From contig ML133365.1 in NCBI GenBank assembly GCA_003864495.1, positions 2,673,856-2,737,855 on the forward strand: DNA of 64,000 bases. Direction: 5' to 3'. A model generated the notes under the pieces. That model saw nothing but the letters and a program-made list of their open reading frames with translations, had not been told where the DNA came from and searched no databases. The translations under genes were made by a program, and so were the position numbers. This stretch comes from Nemopilema nomurai (lineage: Eukaryota > Cnidaria > Scyphozoa > Rhizostomeae > Rhizostomatidae). Position 1 is the first letter of the stretch, and each line of letters starts with the position of its first letter. Below are positions 37,301-48,284 of this stretch, one piece after another.

Positions 37301-39196
37301 CACTGTTCTTTCCCCGACACCCTTTCGCAGCGGTTTTTCATACTATCACCTGTTTACGTCTGCCATGAAATTTCTGACATATGAATAAAGGTGCATCAAT
37401 AATGCTTATGTGAAATATTTTTTGTTGGATGGTCGGTGCAGCTCTCGTTTTTCAATGTCTAATTGCAATCTTTGTACAAGCACATAGCATCTTAATATCT
37501 GACTTCTAGTGTTATTGAGCACCCTAGCTACCAGGCGCTCATTAGAGACTATAAGGATGTGTCCTATTCTGATGTGCAACCTCTACTTTATTCTTACTGG
37601 TCATACTTGTAGTCTGTTCCTGATATTAGCCACATTATTTCATATCCGTTCATATGTTTTAATGATTCACTTTTTCCATCGCTCCAAACAGATCGGCATT
37701 TCTCGTCAAAAGATCCTTGAGGACCCTTGATCTTACTTTCAGCAAATGCCTGAAACACCTGACCCTGACAACCAATCACCAGTAAGCACAACAACTCAGC
37801 GTCGTCGAAGGTGGAACTTGGAGACCGGCTGAAAACTAGAGAGATGAGAAGGAAGATTGTTTGGGGAAGGCTACCCAGGTATGGGCACAAGTGTGGCTTC
37901 GATGAGGAACAGCAACAACAACAGAATGTAACGAGAACGTGAATCGATCGAGGGAAAACGGGGGTTAAGATGTTAAGAGGCACAAACAAAACTTCTCGGC
38001 AGCCCATCGGACATTCTAGGGCTACGCCCCGCATAATTAGACACGCAAAACATAGCAAAGATTGCAACCTCATTGCAGGCAGGGTGATACTTAACGCAGC
38101 AGTTGACCATGTTAAGGCAGAACGAGGCGAGAAGCAAAGCAATACACAGGCAATAAACAAGCAATAAAAAAGGAACAAACAAGTAATCACATGCAATACA
38201 CATGCAACAAACAAGCCATACACAAGCAATCACAAGCAATACACGTGCAATAAACAAACAATACACAGGCAATCACAAGCAATACACGTGCAATAAACAA
38301 ACAATACACAGGCAATACACAAGCAATACACATGCAACAAACAAGCCATACACAAGCAATCACAAGCAATACACGTGCAATAAACAAACAATACACAGGC
38401 AATCACAAGCAATACACGTGCAATAAACAAACAATACACAGGCAATCACAAGCAATACACGTGCAATAAACAAACAATACACAGGCAATACACAAGCAAT
38501 ATAAAACGCATTGACAGTGTCTGTTGGACTTTGAAGAATGTACTGCGTGTTTCGGCTGATCTAACTTGTTGGTTAAACTATAAAATAGTATACTTCAATA
38601 CTAATTCTTACATGAACTTTCCAGTTTAGACACGTATCCAAGGGGGAAGGGCGTCACGGAAATTCCTTTTCACAGTTCCATTTTCAGTTATGGAATAAAC
38701 ATTTATCGCTGTTAATCAGCATTAAAAAATAGACCTCAACTGTGTGGCATTGCTAAGACCAAGAGGCAACTTCTTTTTCGGCTTTCCTGAAGACTAATCA
38801 AATTCGTTTTCCTTAAGGTAAAAATACTGCTTCCAAATTTCACTTTCAATCAATAACCAGCAAGCTTCGCGACTCAGTTCCTGACATCATTCTCCAGATT
38901 TCAATTTGCCTACGTACATGAACACTACTAACGTAAAATTTCAATGAACATTGACGCTTCATACGAATGTAGGCTTGCATGTGATTAGAGCATTCTAGAA
39001 ACTTTGTAGTGAGGTGATAGCCTCCAGGCCTCGATCAGGACCACCCTTTAGAGGTAGAAACAGACTAGCTTCTCCAGTTAAAAGGCCCAAAGGGCCGAAA
39101 GATAGACAGAACTCATTACAGCAACGTCAATTCTACATTGGGACTACTGCGAAAGAGTCCACGGAAATCCAAGAAATTGCCTTCAAAAAGATATAG
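31395..39196 (+). CDS. Unrecognised 316-residue protein, 11-exon gene model
   Basis: Exons: 31395-31431, 34574-34621, 34671-34798, 35034-35127, 35163-35256, 35989-36063, 36231-36273, 36943-36998, 37510-37608, 37692-37781, 39010-39196. All junctions are GT..AG and in phase, and AATAAA follows the stop at once (39198). The best pieces are 34671-34798 (reads RDDKDQIDYATLLELMNEEQ), 35034-35256, 36231-36273, 37510-37781 and the last exon. The protein is soluble and mixed-helical, with SLENAFYYIVCLKI near 78, HPSYQALIRDYKDVSYSDVQ near 195 and a basic Pro/Arg/Lys tail (PPFRGRNRLASPVKRPKGPK) near the C-terminus. I do not recognise the family. Weak points: the first exon, the acceptor at 35989 (poor pyrimidine tract), and the donors at 34799, 34622 and 36999. 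The gene interleaves with the receptor gene on the other strand. A confirmed cDNA could change individual exons, but that a plus-strand gene exists here is well supported. Confidence 0.65.
31451..35740 (-). CDS. Seven-transmembrane receptor with long mucin-like ectodomain
   Basis: Exon 1 35740-35666 and exon 2 34420-31451 join in phase 0 to 1,014 residues. Exon 1 encodes a classic signal peptide (MSRGHLKVLILLCLMLLQPC, then VGRA). The exon 2 ORF stays open to an internal ATG at 34447, but TTTTTGCAG at 34421 is a strong acceptor, so I prefer the spliced start. Residues 26-640 are Ser/Thr/Pro-rich, mucin-like; 640-700 form a Cys-rich juxtamembrane block. Seven hydrophobic segments lie near 702-718, 728-751, 762-790, 810-830, 844-865, 911-934 and 953-975. 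Cys763 at the start of helix 3 and Cys833 in the second outer loop suit the conserved GPCR disulphide, and helix 6 has FWLP (compare CWLP). No DRY or NPxxY and no clear GPS site are visible, so class and ligand are unknown. The near-intronless body is typical of lineage-specific GPCRs. Confidence 0.75.
32984..33033 (-). repeat. In-frame 15-bp repeat in the receptor ectodomain
   Basis: Three to four copies of GACACAAATGACGAC on the plus strand, encoding SSSFV repeats in the receptor on the minus strand. A second in-frame repeat at 33660-33695 (TGACTGACTGAT units) encodes NQSV repeats with N-glycosylation-type motifs. Both fit a rapidly evolving mucin stalk. Confidence 0.8.
36361..36834 (-). 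pseudogene. Two unassigned minus-strand coding-like islands
   Basis: Inside intron 7 of the plus-strand gene. About 36834-36583 is open for about 80 codons with protein-like composition (includes DILLIDRNDNWIDDKDPDNY, then a stop). About 36500-36361 reads LPNFQKLFYQEKLQNYFSDL and ends in a stop. Both lack a start codon and are separated by stops. They may be pieces of one decayed gene or transposon. No family was recognised. Confidence 0.3.
37008..37085. repeat. CAT trinucleotide microsatellite
   Basis: Interrupted (CAT)n/(CAC)n tract just after exon 36943-36998 of the plus-strand gene. Its His-rich or Ile-rich open frames are artefacts. Confidence 0.9.
38143..38508. repeat. Complex minisatellite of CAATACAC subunits
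   Basis: Higher-order unit of about 43 bp (GCAATACACGTGCAATAAAC, then AAACAATACACAGGCAATCACAA) made of 9- to 12-bp subrepeats, in the last intron of the plus-strand gene. Open frames here, including much of a 211-codon minus-strand frame (38229-37594), are repeat-driven. Confidence 0.9.
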
Positions 39197-39197
39197 G

Positions 39198-39203
39198 AAT
39201 AAA
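39198..39203 (+). other. Polyadenylation signal of the unknown gene
   Basis: AATAAA two bases after the TAG stop at 39194-39196. The transcript would end about 200 bp before the convergent SNRNP25 stop. Confidence 0.55.
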
Positions 39204-39401
39204 GGCTTCAAAGCGCTTAGGCCATCAATCTTGGGTTTAGCCTTGCATATGTATTTAGCGTCAATCAGCTACATGCTACTATGTATAGTCCATTTTGCTA
39301 GAGAGGGATAGTTACATGTACCACCATGGTCCATAATATACACATGACGTCTCTGATTTTTGCAAGATAGGCGTGAGCAATGTTGGTACACGGCCTGTGA
39401 C

Positions 39402-42400
39402 TCACTTGCTTCGCAGTCGCTTAATGAAAGACAAATGTGATTGGTCAGCTATTCCGTACCTGAAAGCATAAAGAGTATGTTTAGAATGGTAAATAGTGTT
39501 GCTTCGCATAGTCTAACAGATACCTAAGGTGCAAAAGACCAAAGAAATGTGTGCTTGGAAAAGATTCGAGGCACAAGACCGTGGATTTTCCCCTCAATTT
39601 CTCTCCAGACAACAAGGCATAAATTTCTTCAATTACAGTGTTCCTGACATGCCTTCCATAGTTTCCAATGGCATGAAGTACGCAAATGTGATGCAAAAAA
39701 CAAGCAGATGAAAAGAGGAAAAGAAATTTACTCTCTAATCGTCTTTCTTTCATCGATCAATTTCTCACCATTGTGCAGAAGCCAGTAGGTTTTCCAAATG
39801 TACCTCCTGCGGATCAGATCACATGTAGCTGTTAAGGGACAAGGGTATCAAATATATTGTCATACCAAGGACTAGTATCAAAATAAGGACTAGTGGTTCA
39901 CAATTATATTTGTATTGGTATAGAGATAAAGGTCTTTCGTCAGAAGCAGAAAGATTCGGTATGCAGAGCAGCACAAAACGCTTCACGGCAAACCAACCAA
40001 TCCACCAAGGGTGAATGACATTATGAATGTGCCGAGCTGGGTGCATGACTGCTTACATTTATGCAAACATAATTTAGCATAATCCAATGACACGCAACTT
40101 TGCTCTAAGAAATAACGTACATTGTTAGAAATAACGTACATTGTTAGAAACAACGTACATTGTTATTACAGAAGTGAAACTGAGACACAAGAGCACAATA
40201 GCTAGAAAAAATTTCTTTGAAACATGTAGTAATACAGGGTTGTAGCAAGTTAAAAATGAATACATTCAGGAGAGGTACATCCACCGACAATGCCTCTAGG
40301 AAAGGACCAGAGAACACCTAAGTAATATACGAGATTGACTAAAGGGAAAGTCATCTTTGAAATTCCCTCACACTGCTTGTCCACTCGGCTCCCTCTTCAA
40401 AGGGTAGCTCCCCAGCGCAGGCGCTAGCAAGTACCCCTCTCATTGCTTCTTTTCAAAAGGTTGCTGGTGTAAAACCTGAAATGATTTGTACAGCTAGTGC
40501 ATGCTGGTATAAATTCGTGTACAGTGCCCTTATGTGAAATCTAATTGCTTCTTGATTTTTCAAAATAGCAATTTCTTTGAAGACAAATTATTGTCGCGGA
40601 TTTTTTCTGATTTTAGCTGAAATTATAGTATGGTTTGTAGACATTTAGCATGGGTATCTTAGGAATTTCATATATCTTATAAAAAGTAAAATCTCTTCAA
40701 AATTCTATAAACACTCGAGTTTAATTATTCACTGTTCTCAAATTTCTTGAAAATGACATTCAAAATTCAGTTGATTGAAAGAACGGAGAGACGAAGCGAG
40801 CATGAAATGGCTGCTAAAGTATACTTCGAAACTTCATATTGCAATAAGCGGCTGACTATCACGACACAAAAAGCAGGGCATGCTACTGTAAAGTGCAACC
40901 AGTGGCTTTCAAAGGTAAAAAGTCACTCGAAAGTGAAAGGGTTGATGGAGCAGTCTAGGGTGACAACTTGGACAGGGAATAACTTGTAATAATCTAGCAA
41001 ATTTTTCCAATTTTTCTGACTGGTAGTGGACAAAGCCCAAATTTTCTGACTGGTAGTTGACAAAAAGTCAATTATGAACGGAATAACTCCCAAAACAGCC
41101 TATCACGTGAAGCTCTAATTGCAAAGTCATAATTGCCAGGCAAAAGTCATCTGCTGCATCTTATATGACATCTAGTTATTGAGTCATGTACAATTGAATA
41201 TTTGGTGACGTCATTAAAATGGTGCCAATAGGCAATTTCCGAATAGTAAATGTCTTATTAGCGTATCACCATTATATGAATATAAGCTAAATAGGTCCTA
41301 TAAAATCAGAGTGGCTACAAACTGTGAGTTGACACTCATTTACCAATTTTAAATTGTTTTAGTTCCTTTAGCTCTCTTTTTTTTAGTAGATTAACACATC
41401 AAGCATGTCCGAACAATTTTTCTGGAACATAGTCCTTTTGGAAAAGCAGTTTCAACTCTTGCTCTTGGAAAAACAGCAGATGAAAGACAAAGACAAACTG
41501 GTAGTTACAATGGCACCCATTCGTCCTCAGAGTCATCAGTGGGAGAGAAGTATGAAGCTTCCCTATCTCATTCTTCTTCTTCTGATGAGATTCGGAAGGG
41601 CAATCATCGTTACAAATCGCTTGAACATCACCTTCCTACTCATAAATTTCTTTTTCTCCCTTAAATCTTTCGTTGTCGATGGCTTGCAAGGTCTCTGGAC
41701 AACTTATGCTTAACTCTCCATTAGTTTCGTCGCAATTAAACTGATCATGCTTTCTTATACCCTTTCCTCTACCTTTCTTTGGTTTCCTGCTACGTGTTGG
41801 AGGCAACTGGCTTCCTTTAAAGCAAACAGGAGCTAGTGTAAATACATTACCATCCCATTTCCACCCATTTCTTTCGAATTGAATTGATTGATGTTTGTCT
41901 AGAAACATCTATCCCAGTGAAACACTAATAGTAAGCTTGCAAGGTAGCCTGTTTATCAGAATCTGGCTCTGCCTATTCAAGCTGGAGACAATTTCCTAGG
42001 CTGGAAAGCATTTTGCATTTCAATGAAACTTGTTGCTGCCTTTAAATTTCTTCCTCTTTATAGAGATATGATGTGGTGTCACATCGATATCATGCATGCT
42101 GTAATCAGAGAGAATTAAACGGAGGAAAACCACATTCTCATATGAGAAAGTTTTTGAAGAGAGACTTGTCTGACTGTCCTAAAGTCCCTTCAGGAGTGGC
42201 GAAGGATGAAGGTGTGGCTTCGGGAGTAGCGAAGGATGAATGTTAGGGTAGCAGAATGCTTCTTTAGCAATAAATAGTTCGAAGGCTTGTCAGCTTAAGC
42301 TCAAGATCTCTACTGGTTTGAAACACGTCTTCTTCCTGACAATGCTCTAATTGAGCTTAGTGCTTTTAATGGGATCAAAAAACTGACCGGGCCAGTCTCT

Positions 42401-45123
42401 CTTGAAGAAAAGAGGAGAAGCCTTGTCACCAATGACCGATGCTCCCAACATCTTTATGGGAGATCCTCACCAGAGTCGTGTTCAGTTTAGAAAAATATTC
42501 AATTAGCAATGTTTCCCGCTCTTTGTTGACTGTTTGTGAACGATGCTTTGACGTGGAACTGCTTTCTCAATGCGATCCTCCGCATTCTATTGATGTGGAC
42601 AGTTTGCAGCCACGTGTTTACAGCCACGTGTTTGCTGTTCATGTGTTCGCGCTGAAGCGGGAAGGACCGGCAGCACTCTTGGTTTCCTTGTTGAAAAGCT
42701 TCGTTCGACAAAAATGAATCCCCAGTGTTGCTTGCACTCGAGTTTTCAAATCTTGAACAACCGGGTGATGGCTTCGTTTCGGACATTGAAGATGGGCATT
42801 CTGATAATTGCGCTAACGTGTTTTGATGATAAAATACAAGGGACATCAGTATGAATTTTGCGTCAAAATGCTGGCCAACCTCACATTATCCTACTGAAGG
42901 AGCCTGTGCAAGCATTTTTGACACGTCTTTCAAGTAGAACACGGTTAGAATACCCTGGTAGTTTGTGTAATAACGAGGAAACGAGTATATCTTTGCTTAG
43001 ATCATTGCTTTGAATGGCTGCTTGGCACATTGAAATACCCACATGGAGCCATTTTCATGCTTAAAATTCAATCATTTGTTACCCAAAATATTAACAGGCA
43101 TGTTGCAGAGAGCCATAGCAGCCATTTTTAAGACGTCATGCACCCTTAACGGGAAAGTCTGGAGTAAAATCATGTTGGTATAATATGTTGGAAGCATTGT
43201 TGAATAATCTTTTAATTGGCTGAAGCTTAAAAATGTTTAATTCATGCAAATTAGCCTTGTACTATAGAAATCAAGGAATAAGCCACAGCCAATCAAAAGC
43301 TCATTTTGCTTTACTTATGCTGGAGCCAATCAACTCCCCCCCCCCTGGCGGCGCCACTGCCCCCCTAATGATTGTCAAACTTCAGTATGTTTCCTTTATT
43401 GCTTTATAACGGTGAACTGTATAATAAGAAGTATAATGGCACAGTATCTTAAGGAGTACAGTGTACTCATTGGCATTTGTGATGATCATCTTGGTTGTGC
43501 ACAGAGTGAAATCTCTCTTATGAGGCTATCTGCAAGAGCTCCTTACTCTGTTAGTTTGCTTATGTTAGTTAGCTCGCATAAAGTCTTATGGAAAGATTCA
43601 TGAAAAAATAAGGTTTCAGATGTACACAGGCTGCATGGCAAAGAATAACAGTATAGCAACATTTTCACGAAAAGAAAAATAAAGCCAATTATTGCTACAC
43701 TTGTCTTCAATGTGATAACACAAGGAGGGGTTCATAATCTCAGGTCTTGGATAGACCTATAAATGAAAAGTTTCTTAAATGGAAACTTCTCAAGATTAGT
43801 TTTAAATAAAATATTTTCAAAGCACTCACTCACCAACTAATATGTCTTTGTCCAGTCTCCCGCTTTATTTTTAGTGTTAAATTTCGTTCAATAGCAGACT
43901 TCAACTGTTGCACTGTGGCAGTTTGTTCAATGACTAACTCTGGAAGAAGTAGCAGCTTTTCAGTAAAGAATCATTGTTGTTATTTGAACAAATTTGAGTT
44001 AATATCTTGAGTAAAAATGATACAAAACTATAAAATAGCAAAAAATAGCAGAAAAATGTTTCATCTGACATCCCTCAGAGCATGTGAACATCCAAAAAGA
44101 CAAAAAGCTGACAAAATTAATGCTCAGTTTTGTATCATAAAACACTATGTGAGAAGAGTGTATGATTGGCTCTTTAATGTCTAATCAGCATCCACTTCAC
44201 ATTTTCTTTCAGAAGAGTCCAAGTAAAAACCAGAAGAATCCAAGTGAATCTCTTTCTTTTTGAACAAGTGTTTTGTGGTACAAAACTTTACAATAGCAAG
44301 AAAAAGCGGAACTAGTTTTTGCATACTTAAAGTAACTTTTCGTCCGACCCTTCTCAGAGTATGCAAACGTCAGAAAATAACCAAAAGCTGACAGAGTAAA
44401 TAGCCAGTTGCGGATTAAAAACACTAGAGGGTGATCAGCAGTGTGCGTGATTGGTTATAATTGACCTGCTTGGTCAGATTTGCGTTTGATTGATTGGTAA
44501 TAAAATTGTTTTGCGCTAAGATCATTAGAAAAGATACTAATCATTCATACAGTTCTGCAATTAGAAAATTTACTGGAACGGAAGATATCCCTTCTGCGAA
44601 ATTCTTACAATGAACTAGAAAGGAGCGAGGCGCATATGCCCAGCAGATGCTCTTACTACGTCAACATTTTATCAATGTCTCTCTAGCAGCTTCTTCAAAC
44701 TTCTGATATCCCAAACTTACTGAAAATCGAAAAGAGCTAAATCGCAACATTCAACGCAGAAACTTTCACGTATCAATGAGGCTATTTAATTCATGAGGCT
44801 ATTTACTTCCATATTGCATATGAAAGCTATTGCTTTTGTATTTCAGATCTCCTTATAAAAGTTTCACTTTTGGCTAATTAATACTCACGTATAACTGAAT
44901 CGTTCTCTCCTTGGAGTTTCAAGTTTATTATAATAGCCTTCCCCTTTTCCAGGGCGATTCTCGATTTAATTTCCTCAACCGTTGGACTAGCTGGGAGATC
45001 TCTCAAAAGTGGATCTTTTACAATATCATTCAGTTCTTGGTTTAGAAATTCTAAAACATTTTGGTGAGAAAAATCCAACACATTTGATAAGTCGTCTTTC
45101 ACTCCCAAGATACTGTTCGCCAT
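39402..45123 (-). CDS. SNRNP25: U11/U12 small nuclear ribonucleoprotein 25 kDa protein, complete
   Basis: Exons in transcript order: 45123-44889, 43939-43834, 39806-39732, 39459-39402; in phase, 157 residues, stop TGA. The core matches the minor-spliceosome 25K protein: VKDPLLRDLPASPTVEEIKS near 35-54, ATVQQLKSAI near 85, RHISW near 110, IWKTYWLLHNGEKLIDERKT near 116, YGIADQSHLSFIKRLR near the end. The ubiquitin-like fold sits in U11 snRNP with the 48K, 59K and 35K proteins and helps recognise U12-type 5' splice sites. An N-terminal extension of about 35 residues precedes the usual start, as in other long forms. Intron 2 (about 4 kb) holds decayed coding-like sequence. The gene is divergent from FKBP11 (177 bp between start codons) and convergent with the unknown plus-strand gene. 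Confidence 0.93.
40110..40162. repeat. 19-bp tandem repeat, SNRNP25 intron 2
   Basis: Three copies of AAATAACGTACATTGTTAG. Confidence 0.9.
41395..42846. pseudogene. Decayed coding-like region, probable mobile-element remnant
   Basis: In SNRNP25 intron 2. Coding-like pieces occur on both strands: plus 41395-41671 (Ser-rich, no start), minus 41908-41636 (reads NGWKWDGNVFTLAPVCFKGS, then a Lys/Arg-rich stretch) and minus 42846-42499 (115 codons, Ser/Cys/Gln-rich). None shows a known domain and frames do not connect. A dead transposon or retrocopy is the simplest reading; I could not find terminal repeats. Confidence 0.35.
44018..44455. repeat. Diverged tandem duplication of about 170 bp, SNRNP25 intron 1
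   Basis: 44018-44170 and 44270-44455 share an ordered series of matches (TACAAAACT, CTCAGAG.ATG, AAAAGCTGACA, AAAACACTA, GTG.TTGG-like ends) but are clearly diverged, so the duplication is old. Confidence 0.5.
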
Positions 45124-45300
45124 TATGAAAAGAGAGTCTCCTGCCTTCTTGAAGCACCCTCGTTTGCGAAATATGTTTACATCTTATAATGAGGCTAATG
45201 TAACAGGTTTCTTGCTATAAACAAAACAATGATGCTTTTGGCATCACGAAAGTATACTACAACATTCTAGCCTACAGAATTTTTTTCGAATAATTCAGCA
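45124..45300. promoter_or_regulatory. Bidirectional promoter between SNRNP25 and FKBP11
   Basis: Only 177 bp separate the SNRNP25 start codon (45123, minus) and the FKBP11 start codon (45301, plus), so both promoters and 5' leaders must fit here or overlap. No TATA-like box at a suitable distance stands out. Shared control is inferred from geometry alone. Confidence 0.65.
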
Positions 45301-48284
45301 ATGTTTGTTGTCAGAAATAGTGTTTGCATATGTGCCTGTTTTTTACTGATTCCGATTTGTATGACAAAGAAGGTTCAGGATTTGCAAATAATTGTAGAGG
45401 TTGGTGTTTCTTATTGTGTTGAATTAGTTTCTTTGTACTTAGAAAACACAACGAGTCATGCACTGCTGTCGTTTCCTCGGAGCTACCAATGAACTGGTGC
45501 ATAGGCAAGAAAAAGCTTATCCGGGACCAATACGATTTTTGACAAAACTTTAATAAGAAATCACGAAAAAATTTACAAGCCAATGCGATATAAACATTTC
45601 TACTAAAAAAGCACTTGTTAATCCAAAGTGAAGGTAAATGAAGCATTATCGGCAACATCATAGTTATTCCAAAATGGCGTAAATGAGAATGAATTTTATT
45701 CAAAATTAAGGTAAATGCAATAACCAAATTAAAGATATCATTTTGCCTTCTTAATGAGCCTTTTCATATGAGATTGCGTAATTCAGAAAAACATCAAAGC
45801 CAAAGCAAAACAAGCATATTACTTTTAGGCTTGAAATTTCTACTTGTTGTATAATCGGTAACTCCAAATATGCGCGAAAACTAATTACCTGCATTACACT
45901 GGTTTTATTACATAAGCTGTGCTAGTAGCCTAAACTTTTTGATGATTTCGCTAGCTTCCTGCACATTTTTTAAATTAAATGTGCTTATTGAAGAATGTCG
46001 AACGGTGGTGTATTAAGCCCCTAAACAACCTTGCTCCACACAACTTTAACGCTCTTTTGAGTGTCAACTCTGATAATAAAAACTGAAAAAAGTTTCTTGG
46101 CTCATTCAATTTCGGTAGAGTTGTTTCATAACTTTTTAAAAATTTGAGCCTACCGTTTTTTATATTGTGTATCCTATAAAAGAAACGAAAGTATGCATTA
46201 ACTTGGTAACCCCCAGTGGCCAGGGGATACTCCTATTAAAGCCTGAAAGATTTGAAGGTTTAAAGGTTTTACCAAATAGCTAGCAAATGACCAAATTTTG
46301 AAAAATGTCACTATCACATTTGTTAATCTCATTGCATTTTTTACTAGCATAAGCCTGAATCTTGCAAAGAGTTTGCAGCAACAGGAGATAATGTGAATGT
46401 TGAATACACAGTAAGATGTCTTTTCATAACTAATTCATAATTTATCTAGATTTTATTGTAAGGTCAATTCAAATCCTGCTTCTTGCAATAAGTCTAGTTT
46501 GGAGTCAATGTTTATCTTCTAGAGGTTATCTTTCGAGGATCTAAAATCTATTCAAAGGGAATAGAAGTAATTTTGGTTAAAATCTTTTTCACTTGGAAGT
46601 CATATTTTATTGTAAATAGTCTTTCCTGCATAAATGGATACCATTATAAATAGTCTTATGCATACCATGTTATGCTGAATCAATGTATATGCTTTTTAAT
46701 ATAAAAGTATAGAACTACAAGGTTATCACATAGGTAAATTTTTATCTGTTGAGTTTATGGAGAACTTCAACTATTTTAAGCCATTTTAAATACTAGGTTA
46801 TGGCAGAGGGCTATCTACAAGGACATAGCAAGCTCGACTCTTCATAGAAAGGAACTAGCCTTTCATTGCCTCATAGGAGTTTTGTATTCAATTGCTCACA
46901 TTGGTTGTAGGATATGCATTATTTACTACAGTTAGTGATGTCTTACAGGGTATGCTTGAGAATGGGAATATCTTTGATACATCTATGCGAGAGGGCAGGT
47001 CACCACTGCGCTTCCAGTTAGGATCTGGAACACTAATAAAAGGTTTACCTCTGTTACTTTGATTATTTCTACCTAGTTGTTCAAGTTCATGCAGCTGTTT
47101 CATTTCAAACTTGTATGAAGTATTTTTGCACATTGATTTTCTAAATATTGTATTTTTTACACTCGGAACAATTTTTGTACAGAAATCTAGTTTCCCTGAA
47201 GCAATAAAAGCAAATTGCCCCAAGTATAAAGATCCTTGTTTATACGTTCAAAGCCTTGTACACAACTGTTGACAATGTATGAGCTCCAGTCTTATCATGA
47301 CATTAGCATTAGAGTTATTCAACTCTTTACATTTATTGTTGATTTTGTAACTGTTGTGATTTCAAGCAAGTTTCTCTTACTAGGATGGGAAAGAGGAATA
47401 CATGGCATGTGTCTAGGGTATTTGCCATTTGCTAATTGCAGATCATTTTATATCATATTGGATTGAATGGTGTCTTCAATTTTATTACCATGTTCATAAA
47501 CTTAGTAAGATGTGCTTTCTACCTTTGAGAAGAATGAAAGAGCTTTCAATAGTCTGGCCTAATTAACAGCCTTTCCAATTCATAGATGACTAAGGCAATA
47601 TGCAAAATGATTGCATAAAAACTGTATAATTTAAAAAAAGAGCTTTGCTATTCCCAATATGAACAGACATGCAAACAGCATTAAGGTGATATTGTAAAAT
47701 TTGTCCTCACAAGTACAAGCACTCCAATATGTTGATTATTGTATGTAGGAAAAATTAGCCTGGTTTATAACATTTGATCAAATTCGTCAGGGAAAGGAGA
47801 AAGCTGATAATACCACCACACCTTGGATATGGATCCAGAGGAGTTGGAAATTTGATACCACGTCAGTAAAGTTTTGCCTTCATTCTGCACACTGTTGATG
47901 CATTCTGAATTAAATGTGGCCTTGATGATTTACTCTTTCCCAAGTTATACAAACTTTAGTGGTGTATCTAGTAATCAAAGTGGATCAATCACCTCAGTCT
48001 TGATCTAATTATGGAAACGAAATTTTCCCAGAAATTTTTTCTTTTTAGCACCTCAAGGAATGAGGATAAATATCTCTTTTTTAGGTGATGCAACATTAAT
48101 ATTCACAGTGCATCTTGTTGGAATGGAAAAGAAGTCTATTGTAGGACAATTAAAGGGGATGAGCACATTGCTTGTATGGCCTTTCTGCATACTGGGAATA
48201 TTGTACTATCTTTATCACAAAGCCAAGAATAATCCTGAGCCAGATAGAAGGCTAGATAGAAAATCTGGTAAAAAGAGACGATGA
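45301..48284 (+). CDS. FKBP11: FKBP11-like ER prolyl isomerase with C-terminal membrane anchor, complete
   Basis: Exons: 45301-45399, 46348-46410, 46949-47042, 47384-47417, 47791-47861, 48085-48284; in phase, 186 residues (human about 200). Residues 1-21 are a signal peptide. The FKBP domain (about 35-132) shows [61 protein letters not shown] and [11 protein letters not shown] membrane helix at about 146-164 ([16 protein letters not shown]) and a basic Lys/Arg tail follow. This order (signal peptide, one FKBP domain, C-terminal helix, basic tail) is specific to FKBP11 (FKBP19), an ER/secretory-pathway PPIase. An alternative acceptor at 48051 would add 12 residues in frame, but 48085 gives the normal FKBP spacing. 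Convergent with the TNIP-like gene. Confidence 0.93.

Noticed and set aside
37594..38229. 211-codon minus-strand membrane protein
   Set aside because: Half lies in the CAATACAC minisatellite, whose reverse reads as Cys/Val/Leu repeats; the rest is antisense to better plus-strand exons at 37692-37781.
46888..47223. 111-codon minus-strand protein
   Set aside because: It is antisense to FKBP11 exon 3 (46949-47042), which matches the FKBP fold in phase.
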